A program made the translations under genes and the position numbers. Shown here piece after piece: positions 16,444-24,518 of a stretch of DNA of 64,000 nt. The notes below the pieces were generated by a model. The model saw nothing but the letters and a program-made list of their open reading frames with translations. It made no database searches and had not been told where the DNA came from. The first letter of the stretch is position 1, and each line of letters begins with the position of its first letter. Source of the DNA: VRUE01 sp963737575 (GTDB taxonomy: Bacteria > Actinomycetota > Thermoleophilia > Solirubrobacterales > 70-9); assembly GCA_963737575.1 (NCBI GenBank), contig CAVTTJ010000009.1:62001-126000 (forward strand). Reading direction: 5' to 3'.

Positions 16444-18330
16444 ATGGCCTCATCCTCGCCCGAGGGCGGAATTCAGCGTCGCCATCATCTGGATGCGATT
16501 CGCGTCTCGGCGATTCTGCTGCTCATTCCGTACCACGCCGCCCGCTACATCCAGAAGGGCCTCGGCGAAGACAGGCTGGTCGATGCCGCCGTCTGGTTCG
16601 TCCATACCTGGCACATGCCGCTGTTCTTCGCGATCTCCGGGTTCCTCGCCGCAAGCGGCCTGAGACGGTCCACCGCCGCCAGGCAGGTCCGTTCGCGATT
16701 TCGCAGGCTCGGCGTCCCTCTGATCATCGGGATGCTGACGGTGGTGCCCCTCGCCAATTTCTTCGTGATCGAGGCCGCAGCCCTCTGGCCGCGCAAACAG
16801 CAGATCCCGGCAAAGCGGGAACTGACCTTCGGCCATGTCTTCAACCTGACGCCTCAGCACCTCTGGTTCATCGCCTACCTGCTGGCGATCTCGGTGCTGG
16901 CGATCGGAGTCTGGCTGGCGATCCAGCAGTACCCGAGGGTCGGGGCGACGATCAACCGCGGCTTTCGCAGCCTGATGCGTTCATGGTGGGGTCTGCCGGC
17001 CCTGGCGTCAGCCAGCGCCCTGGTCCTGATCACCAAGTCCGGTTGGGTGGCGGGGGGGACGATGTCGAATTCGCTGATTCCGGTCCCGACGCTGCTCGCC
17101 TACTTCAGCCTCTTCTTCGTCTTCGGCTGGCTCCTCAGCGGCCAGGATGACCTTCTCGAGGTGCTGAAACGGGGGGCCTGGCTGAGGTTCGCGGCGGGAG
17201 TGGCTCTCGCAATCCCCGCATTCGCCCTGTTCTACAACAACACCGATTTCACCGGGAACGTCGGCACAGCCGGACTCCTCGTCGAAGACGGCCACCTCAG
17301 GCCCATCGGCCTGTATGCCGTCGGTCTCGTCTGCTGGCTGATGCTGCTCGGAGTATGGGGGCTGATGGCCCGATACGTGCAGAGGGAATCGCGCCCTCTG
17401 CGATATCTCGCAGAGGCGAGCTTCTGGATCTACCTGGTCCACATCCCGTTCCTGGTTGCAATGCAGAGCTCGCTTGCAAACACCCACATGGAGGTCATCC
17501 TCCGCTACACCTTGACCGTGATCGGAACCCTGGCTCTGGCGATAGGCAGCTACGCATTGATACAGGCGATTCGCCGGGCCTGGGCCGCAGGCAGGCGACC
17601 CTCCGGGGCGCCGCGCTTCCGTCCCACCGGGGCGACGGCGGGGATCCTTGTCCTCACCGCCGCTTTCGCCCTTCAGCTTGCGGCGCCGGCCGGCGCGAGG
17701 ACTCGCCCCGGGCCGCCGCCGCAGCTCCTGCTCATCCATGGCGGTTCGTTCCTCTACGAAGACCCGCTCTTCGCAGCAAGGACCGAAGCACAGGCGGTTG
17801 CCGCCGGATTCGTGCCCCACTATCTGAGCTATCCACTCGGCAATCTGCCTGAAGCCGTTCTCGCGGCCAGGGCTGAGGCTCGCCGGCTTCGCGATCAGGT
17901 CGGCGCCGATGACGTTTTCGCCTACGGATCCTCCGCGGGCGGCACGCTCTCGGCCCTGCTCGCGGGCGATGGCCTCGTCTCCGCCGCGGTGGCGAAGGCC
18001 GCGCCCTCCGACCTGGTCGGCTGGCAGTGGCCGCTCACCGCCTACGGCCCCAGCTACTACGAAGAGATCGACGCCGACCTCGCGACGCGCCGACGGCTCT
18101 CGCCTCTGCGCCGACCGATGGCGCGTCCCCTTCTCCTCGTCCAAGGGCGTGCCGACCGGATCGTGCCGCTCGCCATGAGCCAGGCCTACGCGTCGAAGTT
18201 TCGCCGCGTTCACCTGATGGTCGTCCCCGGAGGGCACACCACCGAGCGGAGGCGTCCGTGGGTGACGCGGAAGGCGATGCGATGGCTGGCCCGATTTGCC
18301 GGCCGTGTGTCGGCGGCTCCATCCCGATAG
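16444..18330 (+). CDS. Acyltransferase-3 membrane domain fused to alpha/beta hydrolase
   Basis: A 628-residue fusion. Residues about 12-400 are an integral membrane acyltransferase of the OafA/OpgC type 3 family: His31 in the first helix (LLIPYHAARYI), W.MPLFF.ISGF, RRLGVPL and about ten membrane segments. After a linker and another hydrophobic segment (AGILVLTAAFALQLAAPAGA) comes an alpha/beta hydrolase: oxyanion HGGSF, nucleophile Ser497 in GSSAGG, acid in GRADRIVP, base in PGGHTT. The second segment suggests the hydrolase sits outside the membrane. The start ATG 16444 has GGAG ten bases upstream. Adding and removing acyl groups on an envelope glycan is the inferred role; the substrate is unknown. 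The two halves are continuous in one frame without a stop. Confidence 0.85.
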   Translation: MASSSPEGGIQRRHHLDAIRVSAILLLIPYHAARYIQKGLGEDRLVDAAVWFVHTWHMPLFFAISGFLAASGLRRSTAARQVRSRFRRLGVPLIIGMLTVVPLANFFVIEAAALWPRKQQIPAKRELTFGHVFNLTPQHLWFIAYLLAISVLAIGVWLAIQQYPRVGATINRGFRSLMRSWWGLPALASASALVLITKSGWVAGGTMSNSLIPVPTLLAYFSLFFVFGWLLSGQDDLLEVLKRGAWLRFAAGVALAIPAFALFYNNTDFTGNVGTAGLLVEDGHLRPIGLYAVGLVCWLMLLGVWGLMARYVQRESRPLRYLAEASFWIYLVHIPFLVAMQSSLANTHMEVILRYTLTVIGTLALAIGSYALIQAIRRAWAAGRRPSGAPRFRPTGATAGILVLTAAFALQLAAPAGARTRPGPPPQLLLIHGGSFLYEDPLFAARTEAQAVAAGFVPHYLSYPLGNLPEAVLAARAEARRLRDQVGADDVFAYGSSAGGTLSALLAGDGLVSAAVAKAAPSDLVGWQWPLTAYGPSYYEEIDADLATRRRLSPLRRPMARPLLLVQGRADRIVPLAMSQAYASKFRRVHLMVVPGGHTTERRRPWVTRKAMRWLARFAGRVSAAPSR

Positions 18331-18355
18331 GCCCGATATCTCTTTGTCCGGACCG

Positions 18356-18384
18356 TTGACTGCTCAGCCGGACGCGGCTAGCGT
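18356..18384 (+). promoter_or_regulatory. Predicted sigma-70-type promoter
   Basis: TTGACT (18356-18361) and TAGCGT (18379-18384) are separated by exactly 17 bases. They fit an actinobacterial housekeeping promoter (TTGACN, TANNNT) and lie about 60 bases before the ATG of the 18448 gene. Confidence 0.55.
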
Positions 18385-18447
18385 CGGTGCGGGCCATGCC
18401 CTCCGGTCGGGCGAGGCCGAAATTACCCACGCCCAACGGAGGTCCAG

Positions 18448-19014
18448 ATGCGCCAGAGGCTGTCCTACGCGAATGTGATCTCGACCCTCTGCCTGTTCCT
18501 GCTGCTCGGCGGGACCGCCTACGCGACCCTCAGCCTGCCGAAGAACTCGGTCGGCCCCAAACAGCTCAAGCCCCACTCCGTCACATCGAGCAAAATCAAG
18601 CCGGGATCCGTGTCGGCCACCGACCTCAGCCACGAGGCCATCTCGGCGCTTCTCCCGGTGACCCCCTACAGCAAACCCGAAAGCGACGCCCGCTACCTGC
18701 GCGGCACGATCACCGAGGTGAAGTCGTTCAAGCTCGGCGAAGGCAGCGGCGAAACGAGCTTCGCCCAGGTGTCGTGCCCGAAAGGGTATGAGGCGATCGG
18801 CGGCGGGGTCGACGTCGCCAACTACCGCTACGACAAAATCTCGGTCTCGACGCCGACCTTCGGCGGCCGCCGGCCGAAGGAGTTCATCGGCGTAGGGGAA
18901 CATCAGGAGGGCCCCGCCGACGGCTGGTTCGGGGCGATCACCGTAATGGGGTTCCGCGAAAGCTCCCCGTTCGACTTCGACGAGGTCGTCGTGATCTGCT
19001 CGCCGATCGGATGA
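18448..19014 (+). CDS. Secreted SYANV-type protein
   Basis: 188 residues. The N-terminus (RLSYANVISTLCLFLLLGGTAYA) is the signal segment of a family very frequent in Thermoleophilia, followed by the usual LPKNSVGPKQLK.HSVTSSKIK.GSV region, which can form short repeated turns. The second half has a Cys-containing beta-rich part (VSCPKGYEAIGGGVDV, VVVICSPIG). ATG 18448 has GGAGG seven bases upstream and the predicted promoter at 18356. The function of the family is not known; an exported protein is well supported. Glutamate codons are mixed GAA/GAG. Confidence 0.82.
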   Translation: MRQRLSYANVISTLCLFLLLGGTAYATLSLPKNSVGPKQLKPHSVTSSKIKPGSVSATDLSHEAISALLPVTPYSKPESDARYLRGTITEVKSFKLGEGSGETSFAQVSCPKGYEAIGGGVDVANYRYDKISVSTPTFGGRRPKEFIGVGEHQEGPADGWFGAITVMGFRESSPFDFDEVVVICSPIG

Positions 19015-19057
19015 GCGGCGCTCGCTGCACGCGAAACACGTAGAACTCAGATCTCCG

Positions 19058-19681
19058 ATGCGCCAGCGAACCCGCACCTATCGTGTCGCGATGGCACTCA
19101 ACCGGCCCGTCGCCTGGTGGGGCAGGTTGAAGGTCGACGGGCTTGATGCGCTGCCCGCGGAGGGGCCGCTGCTGGTGGTCGGCAATCACGACAGCCACTG
19201 GGACCCGGTGATGGTGGGGGTTGCCGCCCTGCGCCGCCGCCAGATCCGCGCGCTTGCCAAATCGACCCTCTGGGATGTGCGCGGGCTGGGTCCCATCCTC
19301 AACGGGATGGGCCAGATCCCGATCGAGCGAGGCGCAGGTGATGCCCGGGCGCTTGCGCGGGCGATCGAGACACTCCAAGCGGGGGCCTGCATCGGCGTCT
19401 TTCCCGAAGGCACCCGCTCACGCGGAAAGGTGCTGCGAGCCCGCAGCGGGGTCGGCCGCCTGGCGCTCGAGGTGCCGGAGGCGCACGTCACCCTGGTGTC
19501 GATCGAGGGCACATCCGACTTCACCGGCTTCCCCCGACGGCCGAAGGTTCGGGTCCGCTTCTTCGACCCCGCCGGCGGGCAGGCGCGCCAGGACGAGGAG
19601 GCGGGTGAGCTGTCGGCTCGGTGGCTCGCGGAGATCCGCGAGCGCGTCCCCCCGTCCATTTCCTACCGCAAGCGCTCCTAG
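19058..19681 (+). CDS. 1-acyl-glycerol-3-phosphate acyltransferase family protein
   Basis: 207 residues, PlsC/LPLAT family. Motif I is NHDSHWD (H....D catalytic pair, about residue 44) and motif III is FPEGTRSRG (about residue 114). The middle region GLGPILNGMGQIPIERG is also typical. It would transfer an acyl chain to lysophosphatidate or a related acceptor at the membrane; substrate specificity cannot be read from sequence, and many genomes of this group carry several copies. The ATG at 19058 follows the previous gene by 43 bases with a poor ribosome site. Glutamate codons are GAG, as for other cytoplasmic proteins here. Confidence 0.85.
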   Translation: MRQRTRTYRVAMALNRPVAWWGRLKVDGLDALPAEGPLLVVGNHDSHWDPVMVGVAALRRRQIRALAKSTLWDVRGLGPILNGMGQIPIERGAGDARALARAIETLQAGACIGVFPEGTRSRGKVLRARSGVGRLALEVPEAHVTLVSIEGTSDFTGFPRRPKVRVRFFDPAGGQARQDEEAGELSARWLAEIRERVPPSISYRKRS

Positions 19682-19736
19682 CGGCCTGTCTCCGGCCGAT
19701 CCATCCGTCCGCGGACGGCGGGATGCTCCGCGGGCC

Positions 19737-20201
19737 TTGAAGCGCGATCCGTCCTATTTCGTCGTAGCCGGAATTGCCCTGGACCGGGAGATGGGCCGGC
19801 TGCGGGCGCTGCCCGTGTTCGCCGATGGCCCACTCGGGGGGCGGGAACCCGAGCTCAAGGTGCGACGGGCGAATCGGCGGCCCAACCGTCTTGGCTTCGC
19901 CGTGCCCAGCGATTTTCGCCTCTCCGTCACCGCATATCCCGGAATTCGCGGCGGCGACATCCTCGAGGTTCTGCTCCACGAGCTCGTCCACCTGCACGTC
20001 GGGCGAGCCCGTGAGGCCCACGCCTGGCACGGCCGAACGTTCAAGGAGGCGCTCGCCCGAGCGATGGACGAGGGCTTCGGAATCTCCGATCTGAGGCCCC
20101 GAAACAGCCTCCACGGGACCTACGCCGAGGCGATCGAGCGGATTCGGGCCGGCAACGGGATTCAGCTCACGATCCCGCTCGCCGCCCGAACAGCCGCCTG
20201 A
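19737..20201 (+). CDS. SprT-like zinc metallopeptidase domain protein
   Basis: About 154 residues. The HELVHLHVG motif (about residue 81) with a downstream AWHGRTFKEAL is the zinc site and third-ligand pattern of SprT-like/WSS1-type domains. The upstream part (RRPNRLGFAVPSDFRLSVTAYPG) fits the beta-strand region of such proteins. No ATG fits; TTG 19737 is the likeliest start, ATG 19791 being too far into the fold. It lies 55 bases after the acyltransferase gene on the same strand. The 3' end overlaps the tail of the convergent zinc-ribbon gene by 35 bases. The substrate is unknown. Confidence 0.72.
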   Translation: MKRDPSYFVVAGIALDREMGRLRALPVFADGPLGGREPELKVRRANRRPNRLGFAVPSDFRLSVTAYPGIRGGDILEVLLHELVHLHVGRAREAHAWHGRTFKEALARAMDEGFGISDLRPRNSLHGTYAEAIERIRAGNGIQLTIPLAARTAA

Positions 20202-20430
20202 GCCTCTCCAACGGAGCCCGAGCCGCCCCTGGCTGAGCGCGGCGCCACTCCTCGCGAGTCGGGAGTCTTCCAGCCTTTCTCTCGGCCAGCACGCATGCCG
20301 TATGCGCATGGCGACGGCGGCTCGGGTCTCCCTCGGGCATGACCAGGACGTGCTCGCTCAGCGCCGGCAGGTACTGGTCGCAGAAAGGACACCGATACGT
20401 CGCGGGCTTCCTGTTCTGTGCCCTGCGCAT
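20167..20430 (-). CDS. Small zinc-ribbon protein
   Basis: 87 residues starting MRRAQNRKPATYRCPFCD. The CPFC pair near residue 14 and a later HAHTAC (about residues 42-47) make a plausible zinc site (C-C...H-C). The rest (ERKAGRLPTREEWRRAQPG) is helical and basic. The middle segment (LPALSEHVLVMPEGD) has the look of a conserved protein, not of an antisense artefact. It lies 35 bases downstream of the 41-residue membrane peptide on the same strand and probably shares its mRNA. Function unknown. Confidence 0.68.
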   Translation of the reverse strand: MRRAQNRKPATYRCPFCDQYLPALSEHVLVMPEGDPSRRRHAHTACVLAERKAGRLPTREEWRRAQPGAARAPLERLRRLFGRRAGS

Positions 20431-20465
20431 CGACCACCACTGCGCCCGCGCGGCCGACGGGTCGA

Positions 20466-20591
20466 TCAGCCGCCCCCGTCCTCGTCCGTATCGCGCACGG
20501 CGCGGTAGATGAGGTAGCCGACCCCGACCAGGCCGACGATCGGGATAAGGCCTGCCAGGACCGCAGTCCATCCCTCGGTGGCGAGCGCCAT
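20466..20591 (-). CDS. 41-residue single-pass membrane peptide
   Basis: Short ORF: ATG at 20591, stop TGA at 20466-20468. The peptide begins MALATEGWTAVLAGLIP, continues with the hydrophobic IVGLVGVGYLIYRAV, and ends in an acidic tail (RDTDEDGGG). One clear membrane helix of about 20 residues with Arg and acidic residues on its C-terminal side predicts an inner C-terminus. The hydrophobic pattern and the spacing to the zinc-ribbon gene downstream support a real gene. No Shine-Dalgarno is strong. Function unknown. Confidence 0.6.
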   Translation of the reverse strand: MALATEGWTAVLAGLIPIVGLVGVGYLIYRAVRDTDEDGGG

Positions 20592-20682
20592 AACCTGATG
20601 ATCCCCGATCCGCCTGCAGCGGTCCAACGCAGGCCGCATACTGGGCGTTTGGGCAGCGGAGCTTGTCTAGTGGAGGAGGACG

Positions 20683-22008
20683 ATGGAGCCCGAGACCAGA
20701 TACGCGCGCGCCGGTGACATTCGAGTGGCCTATCAGGTCGTCGGCGACGGGCAACGCGACCTCGTGCTGGTGCCCGGCTTCGTCTCGAATCTCGAACTCG
20801 CCTGGGAGCACCCGCCGTACGAGCGGTTCATGAGAAGGCTCTCCACGTTCGCGCGGGTGATCGTCTTCGACAAGCGCGGGTCCGGCCTCTCCGACCCGGT
20901 CGATCGAGCCTCAACGATCGAGGAGCGAAACGACGACATTCGAGCGGTTATGGACGCGGTCGGATCGGAGCGCGCGGATCTCTTCGCCTGGTCGGAGGGG
21001 GCGAACATGGCCGGCGTATTCGCCGCCAGCTTCCCCGAGCGGGTGTCGGCGCTCGTTCTCTACGGAGCCTATGCTCGGGCGACTCCGACCGAGGGTTACC
21101 CGTGGGGCATTCCCCCGGCGATAATCGAGATGGCCACGCGGGAAAGCGAGGAGGAGACCTGGGGCATAGCCCTCAGCCTTGCGTTGCTGGCCCCCAGCCG
21201 GCTCGAGGACGAGGCGATGGTGCGCTGGTGGGGCCGCTTCGAGCGGCAGTCGATGAGCCCGGCAACGGCGCTGGACATCATCCGTCTCAACACCGAGATG
21301 GACATCCGGGAGGTCCTGCCCAGCATCCGCGTTCCAACGCTTGTCATCCACTCCGCGGAAGACGTTGTCCCGATCCAGGGCGCACGCTGGATGGCAGATC
21401 AGATTCCGGACGCCCATTTCGTCGAAGTGCCGGGGGACACCCATTGGCCGTGGATCACCGAACCGGACGCGAGCCTCGACGAGGTTCAGCAGTTCCTCAC
21501 GGGCGTGCGCCACGAGCACGAGCCCGACAGGGTCCTCACCACGATCATGTTCACGGACATCGTCGGATCTACCGAGCGCGCAGCAGCGATGGGCGACAAG
21601 CGTTGGCGCGATCTGCTCCAGCAGCATGACCGCCTCGTCAGCCGCGAGCTCGACCGCCATCGAGGGCGCCACGTCAAGGCAATCGGAGACGGCGTGCTCG
21701 CGACCTTCGACGGGCCGGCCCGGGCAATCGGCTGCGCCCGGGCGATATGCGAGCAGGCAAAGGCCCTCGAAATCGAAGTTCGCGCAGGACTTCACTCCGG
21801 CGAGGTTGAGCTGCTGGGGGAGGACGTCGGGGGCATCGCCGTCCACATCGGAGCGCGGGTGGCCGGCATCGCGGGGCCCGGTCAGGTGCTCGTATCGAGC
21901 ACGGTCAAAGACCTCGTCGTCGGGTCGGCCTGGAAATTCAAGGAGCACGGCACGCACTCGTTGAAGGGCGCCCCCGGAGAGTGGCTGCTCTACGCCGTCG
22001 AGCCGTAG
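20683..22008 (+). CDS. Alpha/beta hydrolase-adenylate cyclase fusion (copy 1)
   Basis: 441 residues. Residues 1-270 form an alpha/beta hydrolase: nucleophile Ser104 in AWSEGAN (the first Gly of GxSxG is Ala), acid in SAEDVVP, base in GDTHWPW. Residues about 285-440 are a class III nucleotide cyclase catalytic domain: metal Asp292 in FTDIVGST, Asp336 in IGDGVLATF, and HIGARVA where an Asn is usual before the transition-state Arg. The start is fixed by GGAGGA six bases upstream. A cytoplasmic sensor-enzyme is inferred, in which a small molecule bound or cleaved by the hydrolase part sets cAMP or cGMP synthesis. The 57637 gene is a collinear paralogue. Confidence 0.88.
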   Translation: MEPETRYARAGDIRVAYQVVGDGQRDLVLVPGFVSNLELAWEHPPYERFMRRLSTFARVIVFDKRGSGLSDPVDRASTIEERNDDIRAVMDAVGSERADLFAWSEGANMAGVFAASFPERVSALVLYGAYARATPTEGYPWGIPPAIIEMATRESEEETWGIALSLALLAPSRLEDEAMVRWWGRFERQSMSPATALDIIRLNTEMDIREVLPSIRVPTLVIHSAEDVVPIQGARWMADQIPDAHFVEVPGDTHWPWITEPDASLDEVQQFLTGVRHEHEPDRVLTTIMFTDIVGSTERAAAMGDKRWRDLLQQHDRLVSRELDRHRGRHVKAIGDGVLATFDGPARAIGCARAICEQAKALEIEVRAGLHSGEVELLGEDVGGIAVHIGARVAGIAGPGQVLVSSTVKDLVVGSAWKFKEHGTHSLKGAPGEWLLYAVEP

Positions 22009-22101
22009 GGAGAGCCCCGCGTCAGGTTCGCGCCCAGGATTGGAACCGGCCCCCAGCGGGTACGGGAGGGCCGGAATCCAGTCCGACTCAGGGAGAAGCG
22101 C

Positions 22102-22389
22102 ATGTACGCACGTGTCGTCCGGTTCACCGACGTGACCAGCGAGCGGATCTCGGCAATCGTTGCCGAGATCGAGAAATCCGATGGACCGCCCCCCGGAGTC
22201 GACTCGACCGGTTTCGAGTTGTTCTTCGACGAAGCGCAGGGGACAGCGCTCTTCATCGGGTTCTTCGAGACGGAGGAGAAGATGAGCGAGGCAAGCGCGG
22301 TCTTCGAGCAGGCGGATCCGTCCGAGACCCCGGGCTCGCGGTCCTCGGTCGATCTTTGCGAGGTCAGGATGCAGGGCTCGGCGACGTAA
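22102..22389 (+). CDS. Hypothetical protein, possible dimeric alpha-beta barrel
   Basis: 95 residues, ATG 22102 with AGGGAG eight bases upstream. The pattern RVVRFTDVTSERISAIVAEI....GFELFFDEAQGTALFIGFFETEEKM resembles ferredoxin-like antibiotic-monooxygenase-type folds (strand-helix-strand-strand-helix), but no active-site residue is identifiable. It follows the hydrolase-cyclase gene by 93 bases on the same strand and could be cotranscribed. Function unknown. Confidence 0.68.
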   Translation: MYARVVRFTDVTSERISAIVAEIEKSDGPPPGVDSTGFELFFDEAQGTALFIGFFETEEKMSEASAVFEQADPSETPGSRSSVDLCEVRMQGSAT

Positions 22390-22425
22390 GGAGGAGCTGC
22401 CGAAAGAAGCCAGGGTTTGCTGCCA

Positions 22426-23526
22426 TCAACCGGATTGTGCGGCGATCGCCGGTGCGCATGAGGCGAACTCCACTCTGCCGGGCATGTCACGGCGCAGCGC
22501 GGAAAAGGCGATTGCCCCGAGCACGAGCGGCAGCCAGAAGAGGATCAGCCGATAGGCGAAAACGGCCGCGACGGTCCCCGCCACCGGCGCTCCGTAGACG
22601 ATCAGGGTCCCGATCACGCCGCCGTCGATGCCGCCGATCCCACCGGGAATAGGAAGCAGCCCGCCGAGCTGCCCGATCAAGTAGCCCATCAGGAGCACCG
22701 TGAGCGGAGGGGAGAGGCCGAATGCGTGGTAGGTGGCCCAAAGCACCGCGTTGTCGAATGCCCAGTAGCCGACAGCCCCGGCCAGCACGCGGCCGTTTCT
22801 CGAGCGCAGGATCTGAATGGCCTCGCCGGTGCCGTCGATCACCGCCCGACGGGCCGCGCCGATCCCTCGTCGCAGCCGGGACGCATCGGCCCCGGCCGGC
22901 CGGCCGGGGCCGAGTCGCGGGAGCGCAGCCACGAGGCCGAGAGCCAGAGACGCGGCGGCCGCCGGGAAGGCGGTCAACCACAGCGAAAGGTCGGGTCCAA
23001 ACAGGCCGAGTGCCATCGCCGCCCCGAGAACGGTGACGGCGAGGAAGTTGACCGCGCTCGTGATCAAAAAGAAGGCGACCGACCGGCGCGCAATCCGCCG
23101 CCCATCCATTCCCCCGCGGTGAAGGACCCAGGCACCGAGGGCAAGGCCGCCCGCACCGCTGGCTGGAATCAGAGAGCCCATCGCCAGCTCGGAGCCGCCG
23201 ATCTGCCAGCTTCGCCGCCGGTCCAGCCCGGCGCAGAAGATGGGCCCGAACATGAGGATGTAGGAGGCGAAGGAGAGCGCCTCGAGCAGCGTCGCCAGCA
23301 CCAGCCACCCGGGGTCCGCACCCGCCAGCCTGTCTCGAACCTCCCCCAGCCCCGGCGCCAGCAGGACGATCGCAATCAGCACGCCGAGAGCCCCGATCGC
23401 CTGCAGCATCCGTCTGCGTATCGAGCGAGGCTGAAACTCCCGGGGCAGCTCCGCCGAGGAGGACGCCGGACGCGTGGTGTCGAGTTCGGCCGTGATATTC
23501 ACGGACAATGATCGCGCCGGACGCAC
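22426..23526 (-). CDS. Flippase-like/lysylphosphatidylglycerol synthase TM-region protein
   Basis: About 366 residues with eight or so membrane helices. The segments MGSLIPASGAGGLALGAW and GQLGGLLPIPGGIGGIDGG are hallmarks of the UPF0104/AglD-type membrane domain also found in MprF. No aminoacyl-transfer domain is attached, so this is the membrane part alone, a possible lipid or polyprenol-linked substrate transporter. The start is uncertain: GTG 23526 is used, GTG 23502 is a shorter option. It is convergent with the 22102 gene and divergent from 23557. Confidence 0.8.
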   Translation of the reverse strand: MRPARSLSVNITAELDTTRPASSSAELPREFQPRSIRRRMLQAIGALGVLIAIVLLAPGLGEVRDRLAGADPGWLVLATLLEALSFASYILMFGPIFCAGLDRRRSWQIGGSELAMGSLIPASGAGGLALGAWVLHRGGMDGRRIARRSVAFFLITSAVNFLAVTVLGAAMALGLFGPDLSLWLTAFPAAAASLALGLVAALPRLGPGRPAGADASRLRRGIGAARRAVIDGTGEAIQILRSRNGRVLAGAVGYWAFDNAVLWATYHAFGLSPPLTVLLMGYLIGQLGGLLPIPGGIGGIDGGVIGTLIVYGAPVAGTVAAVFAYRLILFWLPLVLGAIAFSALRRDMPGRVEFASCAPAIAAQSG

Positions 23527-23556
23527 TCCCCTGCCTGGTCAACTAGGTTTTGTTCC

Positions 23557-23805
23557 ATGCCGATCTACTGGGTTCCGGTCATCACCCCAAGTGGCGAGGA
23601 GGCGGAGATGGTCGCGGCGACGTTGAAGAAGGCGGGAATCTCAGAGGTGGGTCCGGCGCACGGGGGTCCTCTCCACGATCTGCCCGAACCCCGGCTGTAC
23701 GCGAAACTCGAGGCCGAGGACGAGGGGGCCGCTGAGGCTCGAATCCGCGAAATCGTCGGTGAGGACCGCGATGTCGGTCCTGCTGGTCCTGCGCGTTCGG
23801 AGTGA
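23557..23805 (+). CDS. Hypothetical small protein
   Basis: 82 residues, ATG 23557. The pattern YWVPVITPSGEEAEMVAATLKKAGI... LYAKLEAEDEGAAEARIREIVG suggests a small beta-alpha-beta-beta-alpha protein. No ribosome site is strong and no family is recognised. It lies 30 bases from the divergent flippase-like gene, and base composition and codon use match the neighbours. Confidence 0.55.
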   Translation: MPIYWVPVITPSGEEAEMVAATLKKAGISEVGPAHGGPLHDLPEPRLYAKLEAEDEGAAEARIREIVGEDRDVGPAGPARSE

Positions 23806-23942
23806 CCCCTCGAAACCCACCGTCCTGAGGAGTCTGATGGCGTCTCACAGGCACGCCGAGGCCCGAAGGTTTCAGGTCACGCAGGATCGGCTACGATCGC
23901 AGCAGGATCCCCACCCAACCCACATTGCCCGCTAGGCGGAGG

Positions 23943-24518
23943 ATGCGGACCACGGGAACCCCGAAAACAGGCCAGATCGTTGAGCTCCGAGACAGGACCA
24001 GGGCGCTGATCCGACCGATCATGCCAACCGATCGCGATCGGCTCAACGAAGGGTTTCAGAGCGCCAGCCCGGACTCGAACTACATGCGGTTCCTGCACTT
24101 CCAGTCGAAGCTCTCGGGCGCCCAGCTCGAATACCTGACCGCGGTCGACCATGTCACGCACGAGGCGCTGATCGCGGTGGATCCAGAGACGGGCCAGAGC
24201 TTCGGGACCGCCCGCTATATACGCAGCGACGACCGCGCCCAGGCGGCGGAGTTCGCGGTCGGGGTCGGCGATCGATGGATGGGGATCGGCCTTGGGACGG
24301 CGCTGCTCAGGGCGCTCATTCTCCGCGCCATGGAAATGGGGATCACCCGGTTTACCGCGCTGGTCCACAATGAGAACACCGCGATCAGGCGCCTGGTCGA
24401 GAAGGTCGCGGGAGCCTACGAGACGAAGTGGGCCGGTCCCGGCGCCGCGGAAATGGCGTTCGACCTCAAGCGGTCGCCGGGCCTGCAGGGAGGGACACTC
24501 AACCGAGACCCTCGATGA
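23943..24518 (+). CDS. GNAT-family N-acetyltransferase
   Basis: 191 residues from ATG 23943 (TTG 23925 is a possible earlier start). The N-terminal substrate part (IRPIMPTDRDRLNEGFQSAS, then YMRFLHFQSKLS) resembles acetyltransferase domains linked to acetyl-CoA synthetase or Pat-like regulators. The acetyl-CoA motif A is VGDRWMGIGLGTALLRAL and motif B is LVHNENTAIRRLVEKVAG. The substrate could be a protein lysine, but no cyclic-nucleotide-binding domain is attached. Its end overlaps the convergent epimerase gene by 20 bases. Confidence 0.83.
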   Translation: MRTTGTPKTGQIVELRDRTRALIRPIMPTDRDRLNEGFQSASPDSNYMRFLHFQSKLSGAQLEYLTAVDHVTHEALIAVDPETGQSFGTARYIRSDDRAQAAEFAVGVGDRWMGIGLGTALLRALILRAMEMGITRFTALVHNENTAIRRLVEKVAGAYETKWAGPGAAEMAFDLKRSPGLQGGTLNRDPR

